64,000 bases of DNA from Amorphophallus konjac (GCA_022559845.1 CM040126.1:127200886-127264885); one strand, 5' to 3'. Counted from the stretch's first letter, positions 1 through 12,225 are shown. Notes: generated by a model from the letters alone, not told the origin. Made by a program: numbers and translations.

Positions 1-1197
1 TGATGGACTTTATGTATGAATCGGTGCAGTTCCAATATGATGATCGCCTTACGACGTATTTATTCCGCCGGTCTTTTGATGGAGTTGCATTGGAATTGTT
101 TTATGCTTTGCCATTATAGGACGCTGAGAGCTTTAAAGTCGTGAAGGAGAAATTTATTCAGAGGTTTCAAGACCGGGTTGGCCTAGAATATTCATTTACA
201 GATCTTGTGGCCGAAAAGATGAAAGTAAATGAAGACTTTGCTACCTATGCCGACAGATGGAGGCAGATGGCCGCCCGGGTGCCAGGTCATATTTCGGAAG
301 AAGAATAGGACAAGTTGCTTATATCCAATGCTACACCCACTTTCCACAACATATTGGCCATGAACGATATTGCCAACATGCACCAATTATATAGCCGGGC
401 AAGATTCATTCAAACCTAGTTCAAGGACTCACGCATCCATTCTCTCTTTGAGGCCCAAAAGCCCAAATATAAAAGAAAACCTCAGGGGCCTGTCACCGAG
501 GGTGTCTAGACGAATGAACAGGTGCAAGCCGTTACATTCCGCTTCTCTAACCAGTCCACTCCATTCCACCCTCCACAAAATCCCCGTAATCCCCAATTCT
601 CCACTTCCCAACATCTCCAGTCTACCTTTCCCGCTCTGCAAAACACCCAACCTACCTTCTCCGCTCCACAAAATACCTTCCCCGCTCCACAACAACCCCA
701 ACAACCTCCGCAATACCACAATGTCCCTCCACCCAACGGCTACACCAATAAACGCCAAACTCCTAGTAGAGCGCAATATCCCCCCTTGCCTGAGTCCCTC
801 ACGGACATCTTTTCCGCTCTCATGTCCATAAGTGCAATTCAGCTTCCTCCAGAATAGGCCAACTAGAACCCGGCAGTTGATCAGTCTAAATACTGCATGT
901 TCCATAACCAGCTCGGGCACACTATTGAAGGATGCTATCAGTTCCGAGATCTGGTGTATGATCTCCATGAAGGGCAGCGTATTGATTGGGCCGAGATGCA
1001 TAAGGCCATTATAGAAATTAAAGAGAAGAGAAGGCAAGCGCCGAGGCAGCAAGTGCAGCAGCAACAAGCACCGCCGCCACAGCAGCAGTTGCAGCCATAG
1101 CAGTAGCCCGTTCAGGACTTGGGGATACACCAAAACCCCATACCGAATCATCTGCCCGCTTCGCAACCACAACCATCGGCACAGGCTCAGGTCAACC
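1..1197 (+). pseudogene. Element A gag, first part, interrupted by element B
   Basis: One frame (codon starting at base 3) reads as Gypsy Gag. It runs through a retrotransposon gag domain (MYESVQFQYDDRL, then FATYADRWRQMAARVPG), a Pro/Gln-rich stretch, and a zinc-knuckle-like motif ending in GHTIEGC. The same order is found in element C on the minus strand at 55.6-56.9 kb, which allows residue-by-residue comparison. In-frame stops occur near 118, 306, 417, 507, 855, 870, 1098 and 1104. At 417 and 507 element C has Gln codons, so those look like CAG to TAG changes; others need different changes. The frame is cut at 1197 by element B and resumes at 26855. The start of gag is outside the window. 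Confidence 0.88.
1193..1197. repeat. Target site duplication of element B, left copy (CAACC)
   Basis: CAACC lies directly before the TGTGGACG terminus at 1198, and the same five bases follow the other terminus at 26855-26859. Removing B and one copy restores element A's gag frame. Confidence 0.95.
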
Positions 1198-2209
1198 TGT
1201 GGACGCGGATTTTATTATCCTCTTATTTAAATCTTATCTGTTTATTATTTATTGATTTATTCGTTTGTTGGTTTATTGGCGTGCCAGTCACCGGGGTGAC
1301 AATTTTATTGTGCGCTCGATCTGACATGGTCAGTCGATTGTGAAGTCCGAGTCGGGACCAGAAATCCGTCATACCCTGAACGCTATGACGTTAATTACGT
1401 CCTCCCTAAGGAGGACAACCCTTGATTAAACGCTAAGATAGGAGGAGGACATCGGTAAAGCCACATGCTCAAAAGAAACGGAATTCATTCGTTTGCAAGA
1501 CGCTAAATGGATTAGACGAAGCAGGGGTTTGTTATCTTAGGGGATAGCTCCGACAGCATATTCCCACCAGCTTGAACTATGCCAAGTGGGGAATAGGAAA
1601 CTACCCATGCGGTGGCAGAGTAGGATCCGGAAAAGATCGGGCATAATTGGCCCGGAGTCCGAATGGGGACCGGCGTGACATGGCACACTCCATGTGGGTG
1701 CGATGGCACATCTATATCCCCCTTGGAGGGACCATCGGAGGGCATGCAAAGGCATAACTCCGTGGGCCGACGGGGTTGAGAGGGAGAACATCACAGTCAC
1801 CCAATAGGATATGCATAAATTTCGGCAGCATGTCCGCTCAACTTGGGTTATGCCAAGAGAGAATAGGTCATCATCCACGGAATGCTGGGATGACGACCGA
1901 ACGAGGATGGGCACCCGGCCCCGGGACATCGCTTGCATTTATGCCATTGCTTAATATCCCCTTGAAATCCCTCGGAACTCATGTAATGACATGGCCCTTT
2001 GGGTTCATAAGGGTGAAATCCGGATCGGGAATGAGGACTGTAGGGGAGGTCTTCCCCATTACTGTGTCTTCTCAAGGCATCCATGACGATCTCTGAACAT
2101 CCCCGGGGCATATGTCTGAAGAAATCAGAAGGTTGACAGATGGCAGTGCAGAGAAGAGCCTCTGACTGGACTTCAATTGGCCAAGAAGGTGGGTCTCGGC
2201 ATGGCTTTC

Positions 2210-2440
2210 TATCGGCCAGAGGAGGGTCTCGGCGGAGGTTTATTGGTTGGCCAAAGGGGGGTCTCGGCGGTGGTTTCTTGGCTGGCCAAAGGGCCTCTCG
2301 GCGGGGGTTTATTGGTTCAAAAAGGGGGTCTCGGCGGCGATTTATTGGTTCAAAAAGGGGGTCTCGGCGGCGGCTTCCCGGCGCGCTCCTGGCCGCGCCG
2401 AGAAGGTGGCGCCGAGAGGCTTGCATGGAGGGGTTTGAAT
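2210..2440. repeat. CTCGGCGG-centred short tandem repeats in element B LTR (copy at about 24491-24721)
   Basis: Units of about 30-35 bases pair GGTCTCGGCGG with GGTTTATTGGTT, repeated about five times, then pass into a GC-rich CCCGGCGCGC block. The same array is in the right LTR. Together with the array at 3715-3880 it makes CTCGGCG the dominant word of this LTR. Confidence 0.8.
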
Positions 2441-3686
2441 AGGCCTATAGGGGAGGAGGTCTCGGCGTGGAGCTTCCCGGCGCGCTCCTGGCCGCGCCGG
2501 GAGCCTGGCGCCGAGAGGCTTGCATGGAGGCTCACGTGAAAAAGGTTTAAATGGCAGGGTTTGTCGTTTAGCTGGGGGAGAGGGCATCTCGGCGGGACAG
2601 CTCTCGACGGGGAATTTTGCACGCTGAGAAGGTGGTTTTGCGGAAGGATTTCAGGGTTTGATTGCGGTACTCTGTCCGGGAGTTTCTGGGTTTTGTGGCT
2701 CAGAGTGAGACCGAATCGGGGGTGCAGGAGGAGGTTTCATGGATGCCTCTGCTAGAGGGATGCCAGGGAAGCTGAGAGACCAAATAATCAGGAGGAGGAG
2801 AGGCCATCGTTAGGGCCCTGAGTAGCTTTCATCTATCTGCTGTCAGACGTCTGGGGGGGTCAAGAGATGGCTATCTCTGATCCCCCAGACTAGCACAGTG
2901 GCATCGAAGAAGCAAAACGGCGATGAAAGAACCCTCGGCGTCGGGACTCCAGGTCTTAATCACTCAACGGTTAGAGTGAAGACCCAGGGTTGCGTTCATC
3001 TGCGGGTTCAAATACATCTTTTATAGCCGGCAGTCTGGGAAACCAAGAGATTGATGTCTCTGGTTCCCGAACAGCACAAGAGGCTCGAGGGGAAAAACTC
3101 GAACGTATATGGAGGGCATACCATTGAGACAGGAAGGGAGGAGAGAATAGAACCTAACGACCCACTAAACAGGGGTGGGAGTTCTATCTTCATCCCTGCT
3201 CTAAGAACAGACTCAACTCTGAAGCTCGAATCGTTCCGCCCATGGGGCATTCAGACAAACAATACGCATACGTATAGAGACAGGGGAAGCTCATATTGCC
3301 TAATATCCATCACGGCAATGGCATTTATTTCATCCCACTACCATTATTTACATCGACTGCAGGACTAAAGCCGAGAAACATAAAGGGGAGGAACAGGGGG
3401 AGAATCATATGAATAATCGAAGCACTAAGACTTGAACTACTACATACGGAGAACAATGAAAAAGGAACAGCGAACATGGGGGGGGGGAGGGTGGAGCATT
3501 GACTCCTCTCCCTCCCCCTAGCAGCCCACCTAGAGCCTTTTCTTCTTCTTTTCTTCTGCTTCTTCTCTTCTCTCAGCCGGGGGGGGTCTCTCTTGGCAGG
3601 ACTCCCTCTCTTTTCTTTTCTCTCTTTTTCTGGCTTCTTTTTCTCTTCCTTCCGGCGTCCCCCTTTTTCTTGTTCGAAGGGAGGGG

Positions 3687-3694
3687 TTTTTATA
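3687..3694 (-). promoter_or_regulatory. Probable LTR TATA box (element B, left LTR)
   Basis: On the minus strand it reads TATAAAAA inside GCTTATAAAAACCCC, in the element's own direction. The equivalent in the 5' LTR, the one that would drive gag-pol, is at about 25968-25975. Downstream on the minus strand is a purine-rich leader. The call rests on motif and position only. Confidence 0.5.
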
Positions 3695-3714
3695 AGCGTT
3701 TCCCCCCTTCTCGG

Positions 3715-3880
3715 CAGACACCATCTCGGCGCGCCTCAAACGGGCTTCCCGGCGTGCCTGCCTTCAACTTCTCGGCGCCACCCTTTGGGCTTCAGCAAGT
3801 GCCTCTCGGCGCCACCTTTTGGGCTTCAGCCAGTGCCTCTCGGCGCCACCTTTTGGGCTTCGGCAAGTGACTCTCGGCGC
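3715..3880. repeat. TCTCGGCGCCACC tandem repeats in element B LTR (copy at about 25996-26161)
   Basis: About four units of about 37 bases pair TCTCGGCGCCACC with TTTGGGCTTCAGC. The same array occurs in the right LTR with a few substitutions. On the minus strand it lies just upstream of the TATA box, so in element orientation it is a repeated upstream promoter block. Confidence 0.8.
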
Positions 3881-4573
3881 TAATATTGCAGGCCCAATTA
3901 AAGTATTTTAGCCACTTTCACAGGCCTATTTGGGTCTTTCAAGGGCATCCTCACCCAAAAGGGTCTTCCATTGGTGACACAGCTTGTATCATTATTAAGG
4001 TTTTCATCAGTCCGTAGACAGGGGTCTCATCAGTCCGTAGACAAGGGTTTCATCAGTCCGTAGACAGGGGTTTCATCAGTATTGCCATCTGAATGGTGAC
4101 AAAACTGGGTATTATCTTATCGACATCGTCACTTGAATGGTGACGAGCTCGTACATCAGCTTTAGTCTGGGAAGACCTCAGCCGGGTATATAGTCTGTGG
4201 AGACGATTCCTGTTGTGTTCTGACTTTGCAAAAGCCTTTACAATCTTCATCTGCCGGCACCGGCTTCATCTTTATCTTACATCACATCTGTCAATAAGCC
4301 GACATCTGGCCTATGCTGACATGTCATCTGTGGGTTCTTGGATGTAACAGTAACATAGCTCTTAGTAAAAGTGTGTTGGGAGGTCCCATCGGTCGAGTAA
4401 CTGCCGCTCTATCAGTGTTGTCGTCTGAATGATATCGGCACCGGGTATCGGCTTGGCCGACAAAGGCTCCAGCCGGGTAGACAGTTGATGAGCTTCATCA
4501 TTGGTCTTTCACTGTTGGTCCGACCCTCTTTTCAATTATGTTTTCACCCTTGTTCATATTCCAGGTGTCAACA

Positions 4574-4587
4574 AATGCCCCCCACCT
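4574..4587 (-). promoter_or_regulatory. Polypurine tract of element B
   Basis: On the minus strand AGGTGGGGGGCATT directly abuts the 3' LTR start TGTTGACACC. A purine run touching the 3' LTR is the expected plus-strand priming site, and it fixes the element's orientation as minus, in agreement with gag-pol. Confidence 0.88.
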
Positions 4588-4789
4588 GCAGGCGGCGTAA
4601 GCGCAGAATAAGCGGCACGGGGCTTGCAGGTGTCTTTCATCATTCGAGGGTATCTTCCTGAATTTGTCTTCAATCTGGTTCTCAGACCTGATCATCTCGT
4701 TGCAACAATATTCTGCACACGGATCTTTCATTTTCATATTTTTTTTATCTTCACATTTTCTTTATTTTCAGCATTTCGGAGCTTCTTAG

Positions 4790-5040
4790 CACAGGGCATT
4801 GACTTCTCGGTGCGAAGCTTCTCGGCGCGAGGGACCTCTCGGCGCGGAGCTTCTCGGCGCGGACGAAGGGGGCTCTCGGCCTGGGGCTTCTCGACGCGCC
4901 CTGGCGGAAGGGGGGCCTCGGCCAGGGCTTCTCGGCCTGGGGGTTCTCGGCCTGGGGGTTCTCGGCGCGCCTTCTGGCCGACGGGGGCTCTCGGCCTGGG
5001 CGGTTCTCGGTGCGCATTTGGCCACGTCGAGAACCGATCT
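4790..5040. repeat. CTCGG-rich block upstream of the antisense promoter of element B
   Basis: About ten CTCGG cores, followed by CG, CC or TG, are spaced about 10-35 bases apart just upstream of the TATA box at 5052. The word is the same as the one repeated in the LTR, but this block is internal and not part of the LTR duplication. It may be upstream promoter elements for the antisense gene. The block is very rich in CG. Confidence 0.65.
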
Positions 5041-5051
5041 GCTTCGGGCCC

Positions 5052-5059
5052 TATATTAA
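5052..5059 (+). promoter_or_regulatory. TATA box of the antisense gene of element B
   Basis: TATATTAA on the plus strand is followed by a pyrimidine-rich TTCTTC leader (5075-5240), typical of plant 5' UTRs. A likely 5' UTR intron ends at the acceptor TGACTGCAG (5424), eight bases before ATG 5433. The donor is uncertain. Confidence 0.6.
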
Positions 5060-5432
5060 GGCGCCGAAAGCCCTTTTTTCTTCATTCTTGCTTCTTCTTT
5101 CTCTTTCTTCATTTCCTTTCTTCTTCTTCGGCCCGAGCGATCTTTTCCTCTCGGCCGTCTCATTTCCTTTCTTCTTCTTCGGCTTTCTTTCATCGGCGGG
5201 AGCTTCTTCTCTTCTCTCGGTCGTCGCATTTTCTTCGCCCGTCAGGGCGTTCTTTGGGGATTTAATCCCTTTTGATTTCGGGACCACCCCCTCTTGGTTG
5301 GTGACTCCCTATTCTTTTTGGGCAGACCCCGAATAAGGGGAGATGCTGCCAAAATTTTCATAGGGTCTCATGTTATAATCTTTATAAGACTGGCTTCTAA
5401 TTCACACTTTTTCTCTGACTGCAGACACTGCA

Positions 5433-8400
5433 ATGGCTTCCAGTTCTGATGCTGCATCTTCCGGAGCTGTTGGTGCTAGCTCATCGGCCCAGCTCGACAT
5501 ATCACGAGCCAAAGTAAACTGGCTGAACGTGCACAGTCTGGATTTCGGATACGACAGGATTGCTTCAGTCGATGAATCGTCTGACTCTGAGACTAACACA
5601 GTGTCGACGGCCCGGGTGTACTCCACGGTGACCGAGACATGCTTCAGGCGGGATGGTAGCTACCGGCCAGACCTCCGGAAGGACCGACATTTGATGCCGT
5701 TCATCCGGACTTTCACAGTGGGCGGCATGCGAGACTACCGGATAGCTCGCGTAGTTGAAGCTGCCATCCTTGCTGAGCGGGATAGCTTGAAGGAATCAGT
5801 GTATCGCAGCAAGGCCATCTATCTTCCTGGGGAAAAGCGCGACTGGGATGCAGTCCTCGGCATATCGGAGTTGGAACCAGAGAAGAAGATGCTGGCCCGG
5901 GCCCCGGAATTCACACCTGCCCGGTGGGATAATGCTAGCGGCCGAGTTCATAGGGAGAAGCCCGGCTATGGCATGTTCTTGGCGCCATTAAAGTGGGGAT
6001 ATCGCGAAGAGCCCTTCGTGCTGAATTGTTCGGCCGTTCAGTTCAAGTACCATCTGGCCGCTGGTTGGTTCGGGGATACCAAAATCACTGACGCGCACTT
6101 ATTCCGAGTAGGGGCAGTGGAGTTCACAGAGTTTGTTCTAAATGAGTATGCCCCTCTGCTGATCAGAGTCGGGGTATATCATAGCATTTTCACTTCTAGA
6201 TTTCGATATCCCATATCCAGAGGGTTGTGCTGCGGGATGTTCGAAGTGTTCTGCCCTTTATTCAACACTTTTTATACAGCGGAGGGTGAGACATCTCTGG
6301 ACCTCTGGAGTTTATTGCAGCTCTCTGGTCTGCCCATTGATGGCGAGCCATATGAGGAAGTTTGCTTGACAGATTCCGAGAAGGATAGCTCTGATGGCGA
6401 GGGCAAGTATTCCATCGGCTTCTCATATCGATATCTGATGAAGGTATACCGCTCCATCTGTCTGGCGTACAGCAGAGGGTCCTCCAAAGGCTATCATCCC
6501 CGAGAGAAAGGCAGCAAACTAAGGGTCCAGATAGGGCAGTGGCTCCAGTATTTCTTTGACGGTCCCCTGAAGTATGCAGACTTTCCTTCCCTGGGTCCAG
6601 TTGCCAGCAAACAGATAAGGGCCCCTCGCTACAAGTCGGCGCTGCCATCCTCATTGCGTCATGCGGGCAAAGGTGGTCCCAATCCGACAGGAGTAGATCC
6701 CATCACACATTGTGCGGCCTATTTCACCTTCTGGTTGTGTACTTTCGCCCTCCCACAAGGGGACGAGACCGTCATTCGGCCAGAGGCCATATATCCAGCT
6801 TGTCAGATGGCATGGGGGATGAAGCTGTCGCTTTGCCCAGTGGCCCTGTGTTTGATATATAAATCTTTGGGGGACATGCACAAGCATCGGACTCCCCGTT
6901 CTTTGAGGACCGTGGGTCCTTTTCACTTCTTCAACGCCTGGGTTTGCAGTATATTCCCTGAGTTGGCTCCGAGAACCTTGCAGGCAGATACGGTGTTGCC
7001 TAGAATGATCGAATTCGCCAGTGCTGAGTCTAGTCCCTTTTATGATCATTTGTTTAAAATAAGGGGCCGACTGATAAGGGTACCAATGGACGCCCCCGGC
7101 AGCATTCATTTCTGGAGCTTGGCGGCAGGTTCAGCTCCTTTGATTGATCCTCAGAGAGAGTGCAAGCTGGCAGAGATAGAGACTTATGCTCATCCTGTCA
7201 CAGGGGCTAAAGTTGCTCGGCCTATTCTGGAGCTGGAGCTAGTCAGATGGGCCATGGCTATTCGGCCCAGTGTTTTAATTTTCAGGAAGGGTGGCCTTCT
7301 TCTTTTGGAGCCATACTATCCGTTTCGATTTGGGCGGAACTTCGGCTACGACCAGCACATCCCCACCTCAGCTGCTCAGTTTCCTTTGGATAGCCGGGCC
7401 AAGCACGGGTCCGTCATTGTTGGCGAAGGCCGGTTGTGGTGGGATTTCTATCATCGCCAGGACGATGTAGTTTTCAGGGTGCCCACTGTTTCTAACCGTG
7501 TTCCCCGGGTAACATCAGAATATATCAAATGGTGGAACATCCGGACAGGTTTTTACAGGGACGGTAGGGGTGCCTTCTGGGATGTGGCAGAGTGCTCCTT
7601 CCTAAAACAGCAACCTGGGCCGGTGTTTGATATTCCTGAGGCCCACTTGAAAAAACTTTACTCACAGCACCTGAGGGAGGCGGAGAATTATCTGACTCAA
7701 CGTCGGGCATTGAAGGAAAAGAGTTCCGAGCCGCTTGTCCCTGTCTTTGCTGCTATCAATGAAGACACTTTCATGAAGACCTTGAAGCATTTGTGCCGTG
7801 TGGGAGGCGCTCGCTTGGAGGAGCAGCAGTACCCATTCCCTGTTGAAGAGCCGCTCCCGACAGTAGCTCCTTGGAAGGGTCCAATTGATAAATTTCATCC
7901 ATATAGGACGTTTGTATGCCGAGAAGATAGAACTCAGACGTACTATAGGGAAACGTCCTGGCTGTTCATTCTGCTGAATTTGCATGGATTATCTGCAGAA
8001 AGCCCGATAGCTGGCATATTGAACAAGCCACTGTTTATATCATTTCATTATGTCGATGGTTGGGGCATGGACCATCTTGACTTATTTCGATGCCTTGACT
8101 CTCACGGCCATAATGATCTGGCAGCTTTAGTAGAGAAGTGCCAGATATTTGGTGATGTGTGCTGGCTCATCAAGGAGGCTGCTTCCCGCTCCAAGGAGGT
8201 AGCTTATCTGTACTGGCCACTTTCTGTATTCTATGACGGCCCGGCAGGTAGGATTTCTTCTTTTCTGATTGCAGTGTTTTCTACTTAGCATCTGAATTTC
8301 GCACCCACTGATCCCATCACCCTTCTGCCATTTTCAACAGACCGGCCTGATATAAAGCGGCATGGGCTCTATAGAAAGATTATTGCGCAGACCGAGAAGC

Positions 8401-10666
8401 CTACTTATTTTGAAGTCCCGGCTGCAGCACCGACCACTACTCCCCTGCTTCCTGGCAAGAAGAGGAAGGCTTCCGCAGTCAAGGCTGCAGTTGGGAAGGC
8501 TAGGAAGGCCAAAAAGGCCCATGTTCAGCAGTCGACTTCGGTGGCGATGGACACTGGGACCCCTCTCCCCGACATTCCCTCATTCGATGAGTTTGAGTTG
8601 CAAAGGGAGGCTGCTCAGACACCGGTTCAGGGTAACATCATTAGCTTGCATTTGCATTCTTCATCATCTTTTGCAGATTTCTAAAGAAGTCTTCGACTCT
8701 GACCCCTTCCCTTTTTGCGCAGCTCAAGAGCCAATTGTGGCACCCTCCGAAGTAGAGACCAGGCTGCCTTCCCCCACGCCGGCTAGTGAGGCGGGGGGTA
8801 AGTGTGCTTTCTCATCTGTTTCACACTTCTATTGCTTTTTCTACTATAACCCTCAGAGATCGCTTTTCTGTTGAAATGGCAGCCGAGGAGCAGGTTGAGG
8901 TTGAAAGGATGATAGAAGAGCCGATTCAACCTCCGGAGGGTCACAAGACTCAGTCGAAGTGGGGTACTGTTTCGGCCAGGTGCATAATTACCCGGTCCAC
9001 ATCCCGACATGCTTTAGAGGCGTCCCCACAGCATGTAGCCAGGGTAGAAATATCATCGGGTAGCTCTACAACCGTCTCTGATGAGGAGGAAGTGGCTTTC
9101 AGCGGCAGTGAGGGGGATGCTCCTGAATCAGAAGCCCCGCCTGTACTTGCAAAAGGTGCTCTGTCTTTTCAGCCTGCTAAGCTGCTGGTGCCATCTTCCG
9201 AGGAGGAGTTGCAAGAGGAGTTTGCCGGGCTCGACACCGAGATCGACATATCTTCACTCTTTGTCTCTTCAACTTCGGAGTTTCCTCCTCTTTCGCCCCA
9301 CTTCGAGGATGCGAACCCTGCTTCAAAGGTGGGTCCCCTTTCAGGCTTGCTGCTTCATCTGCATCTTCATTTAGTGCTGAAGGTTATTTTGCTTTGGTCT
9401 CAGGGCCCTATCACCGTCAGCTCAGACACAACTGCAACTTTTATGGAGGTTTCTTCTGCAAATTGGGCTATTGTCCCTTTTCTACCTTTATCCTGCATGG
9501 GGGCTCCTGAGGTCATTCGCCCTGTTCCAATACGAATACAGTCTTCAACAGATTTAGCATCGTTGGACCTGGGGGCCTCAGGAGACAGATGCACTCCTAT
9601 CAGGGCTTCAGATTTAAGAGCCGAAGTTGATCTAGCCAGAAGTTCTGCTTTCATACCGGCCGCAGTGATGACCATCGCTCCTGAGTCAACAATTCCCACA
9701 ACATCAATCATGGAGGGTGAACCTTTGCCTCCTCAGACTGTGGCCTCCGCGGCCTCGACATTGAAGGAATTGGCCACTGAAGCGGAGATGGAAGAAGGAG
9801 AGGTGGCTACTGCGGAACTGGGAGTATTGCCCGTAACCGCCCCAGACTCTATCTCCATACTTTCAGAATCTGAGGAGGAGGTGCCTGAAGTTGCATCTGG
9901 GGGTATTCAGACGGCCGCTTCCGAGGAGATGGAAGTGGAAGATCTCTTGGCCACGCCAGAGGTTGCAAGGAGAGCTTAGTTGGTACCTTCGGTAGACCTC
10001 CCATCTTCTTCTTCGCAGCCGGATATCACCCTATGGGCGGACATTGATAGTGAAGTAACCTTTGAAGTAGCTCCTCTGCCTTTGCCTGGCTTTACTTCAC
10101 CTGAGAGTTTTGTCTGGCAACATCTGAGCATGCTGCGCCAGCTAGTGGAGTCCCAGCCCGGACTAACCTATCCACAGTTGAAGGAGATAGCTGAGCGCTT
10201 CACCGCCTGCTTGCAGGCGATGGGATGTCCCACAGAAATATGGGCCCAGCGGGTTCTTTTATTGTTAAAATTTGTTCATCGCCGGGATTTCTTGACACAT
10301 ATCATGTCTGACAAACTGGCGGCTTTGAAGTTGCAAAGAATGGAATGCAAATCTGAGCTGGCGAAGACGAACTCTATTCTTCAGGAGCGACAGTGCCAAA
10401 TGCAGTCTTTGGCAGAGCGGGAGCAGTTTGTGCGCGACCGGATAACTACCCTGGAAGCTGAACTGTCCGATCTCCGAGCTGAGCTGCCGCAGCTAACAAC
10501 TTCTCGACCGCAGCTCGAGGAAGAAGCGGCTCTATTAGAGGGGCAGGTGGCGTCCTTTCAAGAAGAGTCCGTTCGACTGCAGGAGGAGGAGGCTCGTCTT
10601 CATGAACTGGGAGCCGCCCCTTATGTGGGTCTTCTGGCTTTCGAGGATATCTTCAGGCAGCCATGA
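5433..10666 (+). pseudogene. Antisense accessory gene of element B: plant mobile domain plus coiled-coil protein, nearly intact
   Basis: The start ATG at 5433 lies in a good plant context (GCAATGGCTTCC). Exon 1 (5433-8247) encodes about 938 residues with a PMD (aminotransferase-like) core near residues 270-310, including NTFYTAEGETSLDLWSLL and GLPIDGEPYEE. Predicted exons are 8341-8631, 8723-8797, 8883-9328 and 9404-10666, all joining in phase with GT/AG borders. The 9329-9403 intron is 75 bases and open, so it may be retained. Exon 2 encodes a basic GKKRKASAVKAAVGKARKAK stretch, a likely nuclear signal. The middle is acidic and Ser/Thr-rich. The last about 200 residues are a Glu/Leu/Gln-rich coiled coil. 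The only break is TAG at 9977. Total length is about 1,630 codons. Host PMD proteins such as MAIN/MAIL1 act in transposon silencing; what element-borne copies do is not known to me. It converges on gag-pol. Confidence 0.85.
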
Positions 10667-11030
10667 ACCATCTTCTCTTTCTTTTTCTTTTGTACTCTTT
10701 TGCGATACAACTTCCCCTCGGGGCCCTTTATGTACTCACTTATTAATGAAAAGAAATCTTTGGCTTCACGCGTATCCATTTTCTTCTGCATGTGGTTTTA
10801 TCACTTTGAGAAGTGGGGTAGCGGTTTTAGCAATTCCTCATGCGAATGGCCCGTACTTGGCAGGAGAGCGTCCACCCCCTCAGAGAAAGGATGGGGAACT
10901 CCCTCCACCGCGTGATGGCATCCGGGGAGGTGCTTAAATCGGATTCTGTTGGTAGCAGCAATCGTCCCTCTTGGCAATATGTGCTGCGAGGGAGACAATT
11001 TGTAGAAATGTGAAAGAAGAGGTTTCATCG
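10667..11030 (+). other. 3' region of the antisense gene
   Basis: A T-rich stretch after the TGA contains AATGAAAAG near 10746, a possible weak polyadenylation signal. No open frame of interest is seen. It leads into the hairpin repeats. Confidence 0.4.
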
Positions 11031-11034
11031 GACT

Positions 11035-11940
11035 AGACGAAAGGTCTAGACTGGGTAGAGGTTATAGCAGGCGGGACATTGAAAAAGGGTATGGGGTTTT
11101 CATCAGAACGGACATAAAGTACGAACTGGACAGATTGTATCATTGGCCGGGCGGTGTACCGATCAGCCAACGGTTGACTTCATCATCGATATTGAGCTTA
11201 TATCGATGCAAGGGGGATTTCATATGTTTTATCAGAATAGACGTAAGGTCTAAACTGGATAGAGTTTCATCATTGATCGGACAAGGTGCCAATCGATCAA
11301 CAGTTGGTTTCATCATCGATATTGGGTTTATATCGACGCAAAGAAGAGTTTCATCAGCATAGACGAAAGGTCTAAACTGGCTAGGGTTTCATCATTGATC
11401 GGGCAGGGTGCCAATCGATCAACAGTTGGTTTCATCATCGATATTGGGTTTATATCGATGCAAAGGAGAGTTTCATCAGCATAGACGAAAGGTCTAAACT
11501 GGCTAGGGTTTCATCATTGATCGGGCAGGGTGCCAATCGATCAACAGTTGGTTTCATCATCAATATTGGGTTTATATCGATGCAAAGGGGTTTATAAGTT
11601 TCATCAGAATAGACGAAAGGTCTAAACTGCAGGATTCCATCATTGATCGGGCAAGGTGCCGGTCGATCAACAGTGGGACGTCGGTAGAGGCGTAGGTCTC
11701 GTCAGGATAGACGTAAGGTCTATTCCAGCAGGTTTTATCGCAGGTGAGGCTTGCCAAGAAATGCGTAGGCTTCATCAGGACAGACGTGAGGTCTGAGCTG
11801 GACAGGCTTCATCAGAATGGTGATGGGTTTCATTGTCGGTGGGACGTTTGAGAGAGGGTATGTGAATTTTATCATGGTAAACGTAAGGTCTATCCCGGAA
11901 GGGTTTTATCATCGGTGGGGAATGAAGCCGACTGACCGAC
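11035..11940. repeat. About 120-130-bp tandem repeats of element B, first block
   Basis: About six diverged units contain the ordered words TTTCATCATCGATATTGGG, TATATCGATGCAA, ATAGACGTAAGGTCTA and TTGATCGGGCA with GATCAACAG. Each unit holds three imperfect inverted repeats. The clearest is at 11184-11208, with arms CATCGATAT and ATATCGATG around a seven-base loop. The block lies between the convergent ends of the antisense gene and gag-pol. Variable tandem repeats in this place are known for Tat-type elements. Confidence 0.85.
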
Positions 11941-11994
11941 GGGAGGTTTCATCAGTGAAAGGGAGGTAAAGGTAGCGTGCATGTTGGCATGGAA

Positions 11995-12225
11995 CTTTTG
12001 AATTACCACATTACTGACCCAAGTGCCCTTTCGGGTTTTCACCGGAGCCAGCCCCCTCTTGCTTTTGCCCACGCGCCCTTTCGGGTTTTCACTTGGCGGG
12101 GTACCCGATTTTGCCTGCAGTGCCCTTTTCGGGTTTTCACCACAGCTGGGTTTTGGCCATTTTTGCCCTTGTCCGGGATATCCGAACGAGCCTGGCGGGG
12201 TATCTCTATTTTTAACCCCATTTTT
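11995..12225. repeat. About 230-bp direct repeat of element B, copy 1 (copy 2 at about 12960-13190)
   Basis: Both copies begin ATTACCACATTACTGACCC, carry three CCCTTTTCGGG-type words followed by TTTTCAC, share GGTACCCGATTTTGCCTGC, and end at TTTTTAACCCCATTTT. Each has a hairpin near its end (12168-12190 and 13128-13150). The copies bracket the second block of 130-bp repeats, as if a larger composite unit had been duplicated. Confidence 0.85.

Larger units (their letters stand above)
1198..4573 (-). repeat. Element B 3' LTR (left copy)
   Basis: In element orientation it starts TGTTGACACC and ends CCACA. It matches 23479-26854 along its whole length with scattered, mostly transition differences (for example 1205 G versus A, and three changes around 1518-1530). 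It contains GC-rich CTCGGCG repeats, a pyrimidine-rich stretch near 3540-3660 and a minus-strand TATA box. The short open frames on both strands are low-complexity products of these repeats and occur in both LTRs; I do not call them genes. Confidence 0.96.

Noticed and set aside
429..1172. 247-codon minus-strand open frame
   Set aside because: Shadow of element A gag on the other strand; leucine-rich product of the Pro/Gln-coding stretch.
1776..2096. 106-codon plus-strand frame present in both B LTRs (also 24057-24377)
   Set aside because: Conservation is explained by LTR duplication; no recognisable domain, so it is not called a gene.
2140..2622. Several Gly/Arg/Pro-rich open frames on both strands, repeated at 24421-24903
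   Set aside because: They translate the CTCGGCG repeats inside both LTRs; no domain and low complexity.
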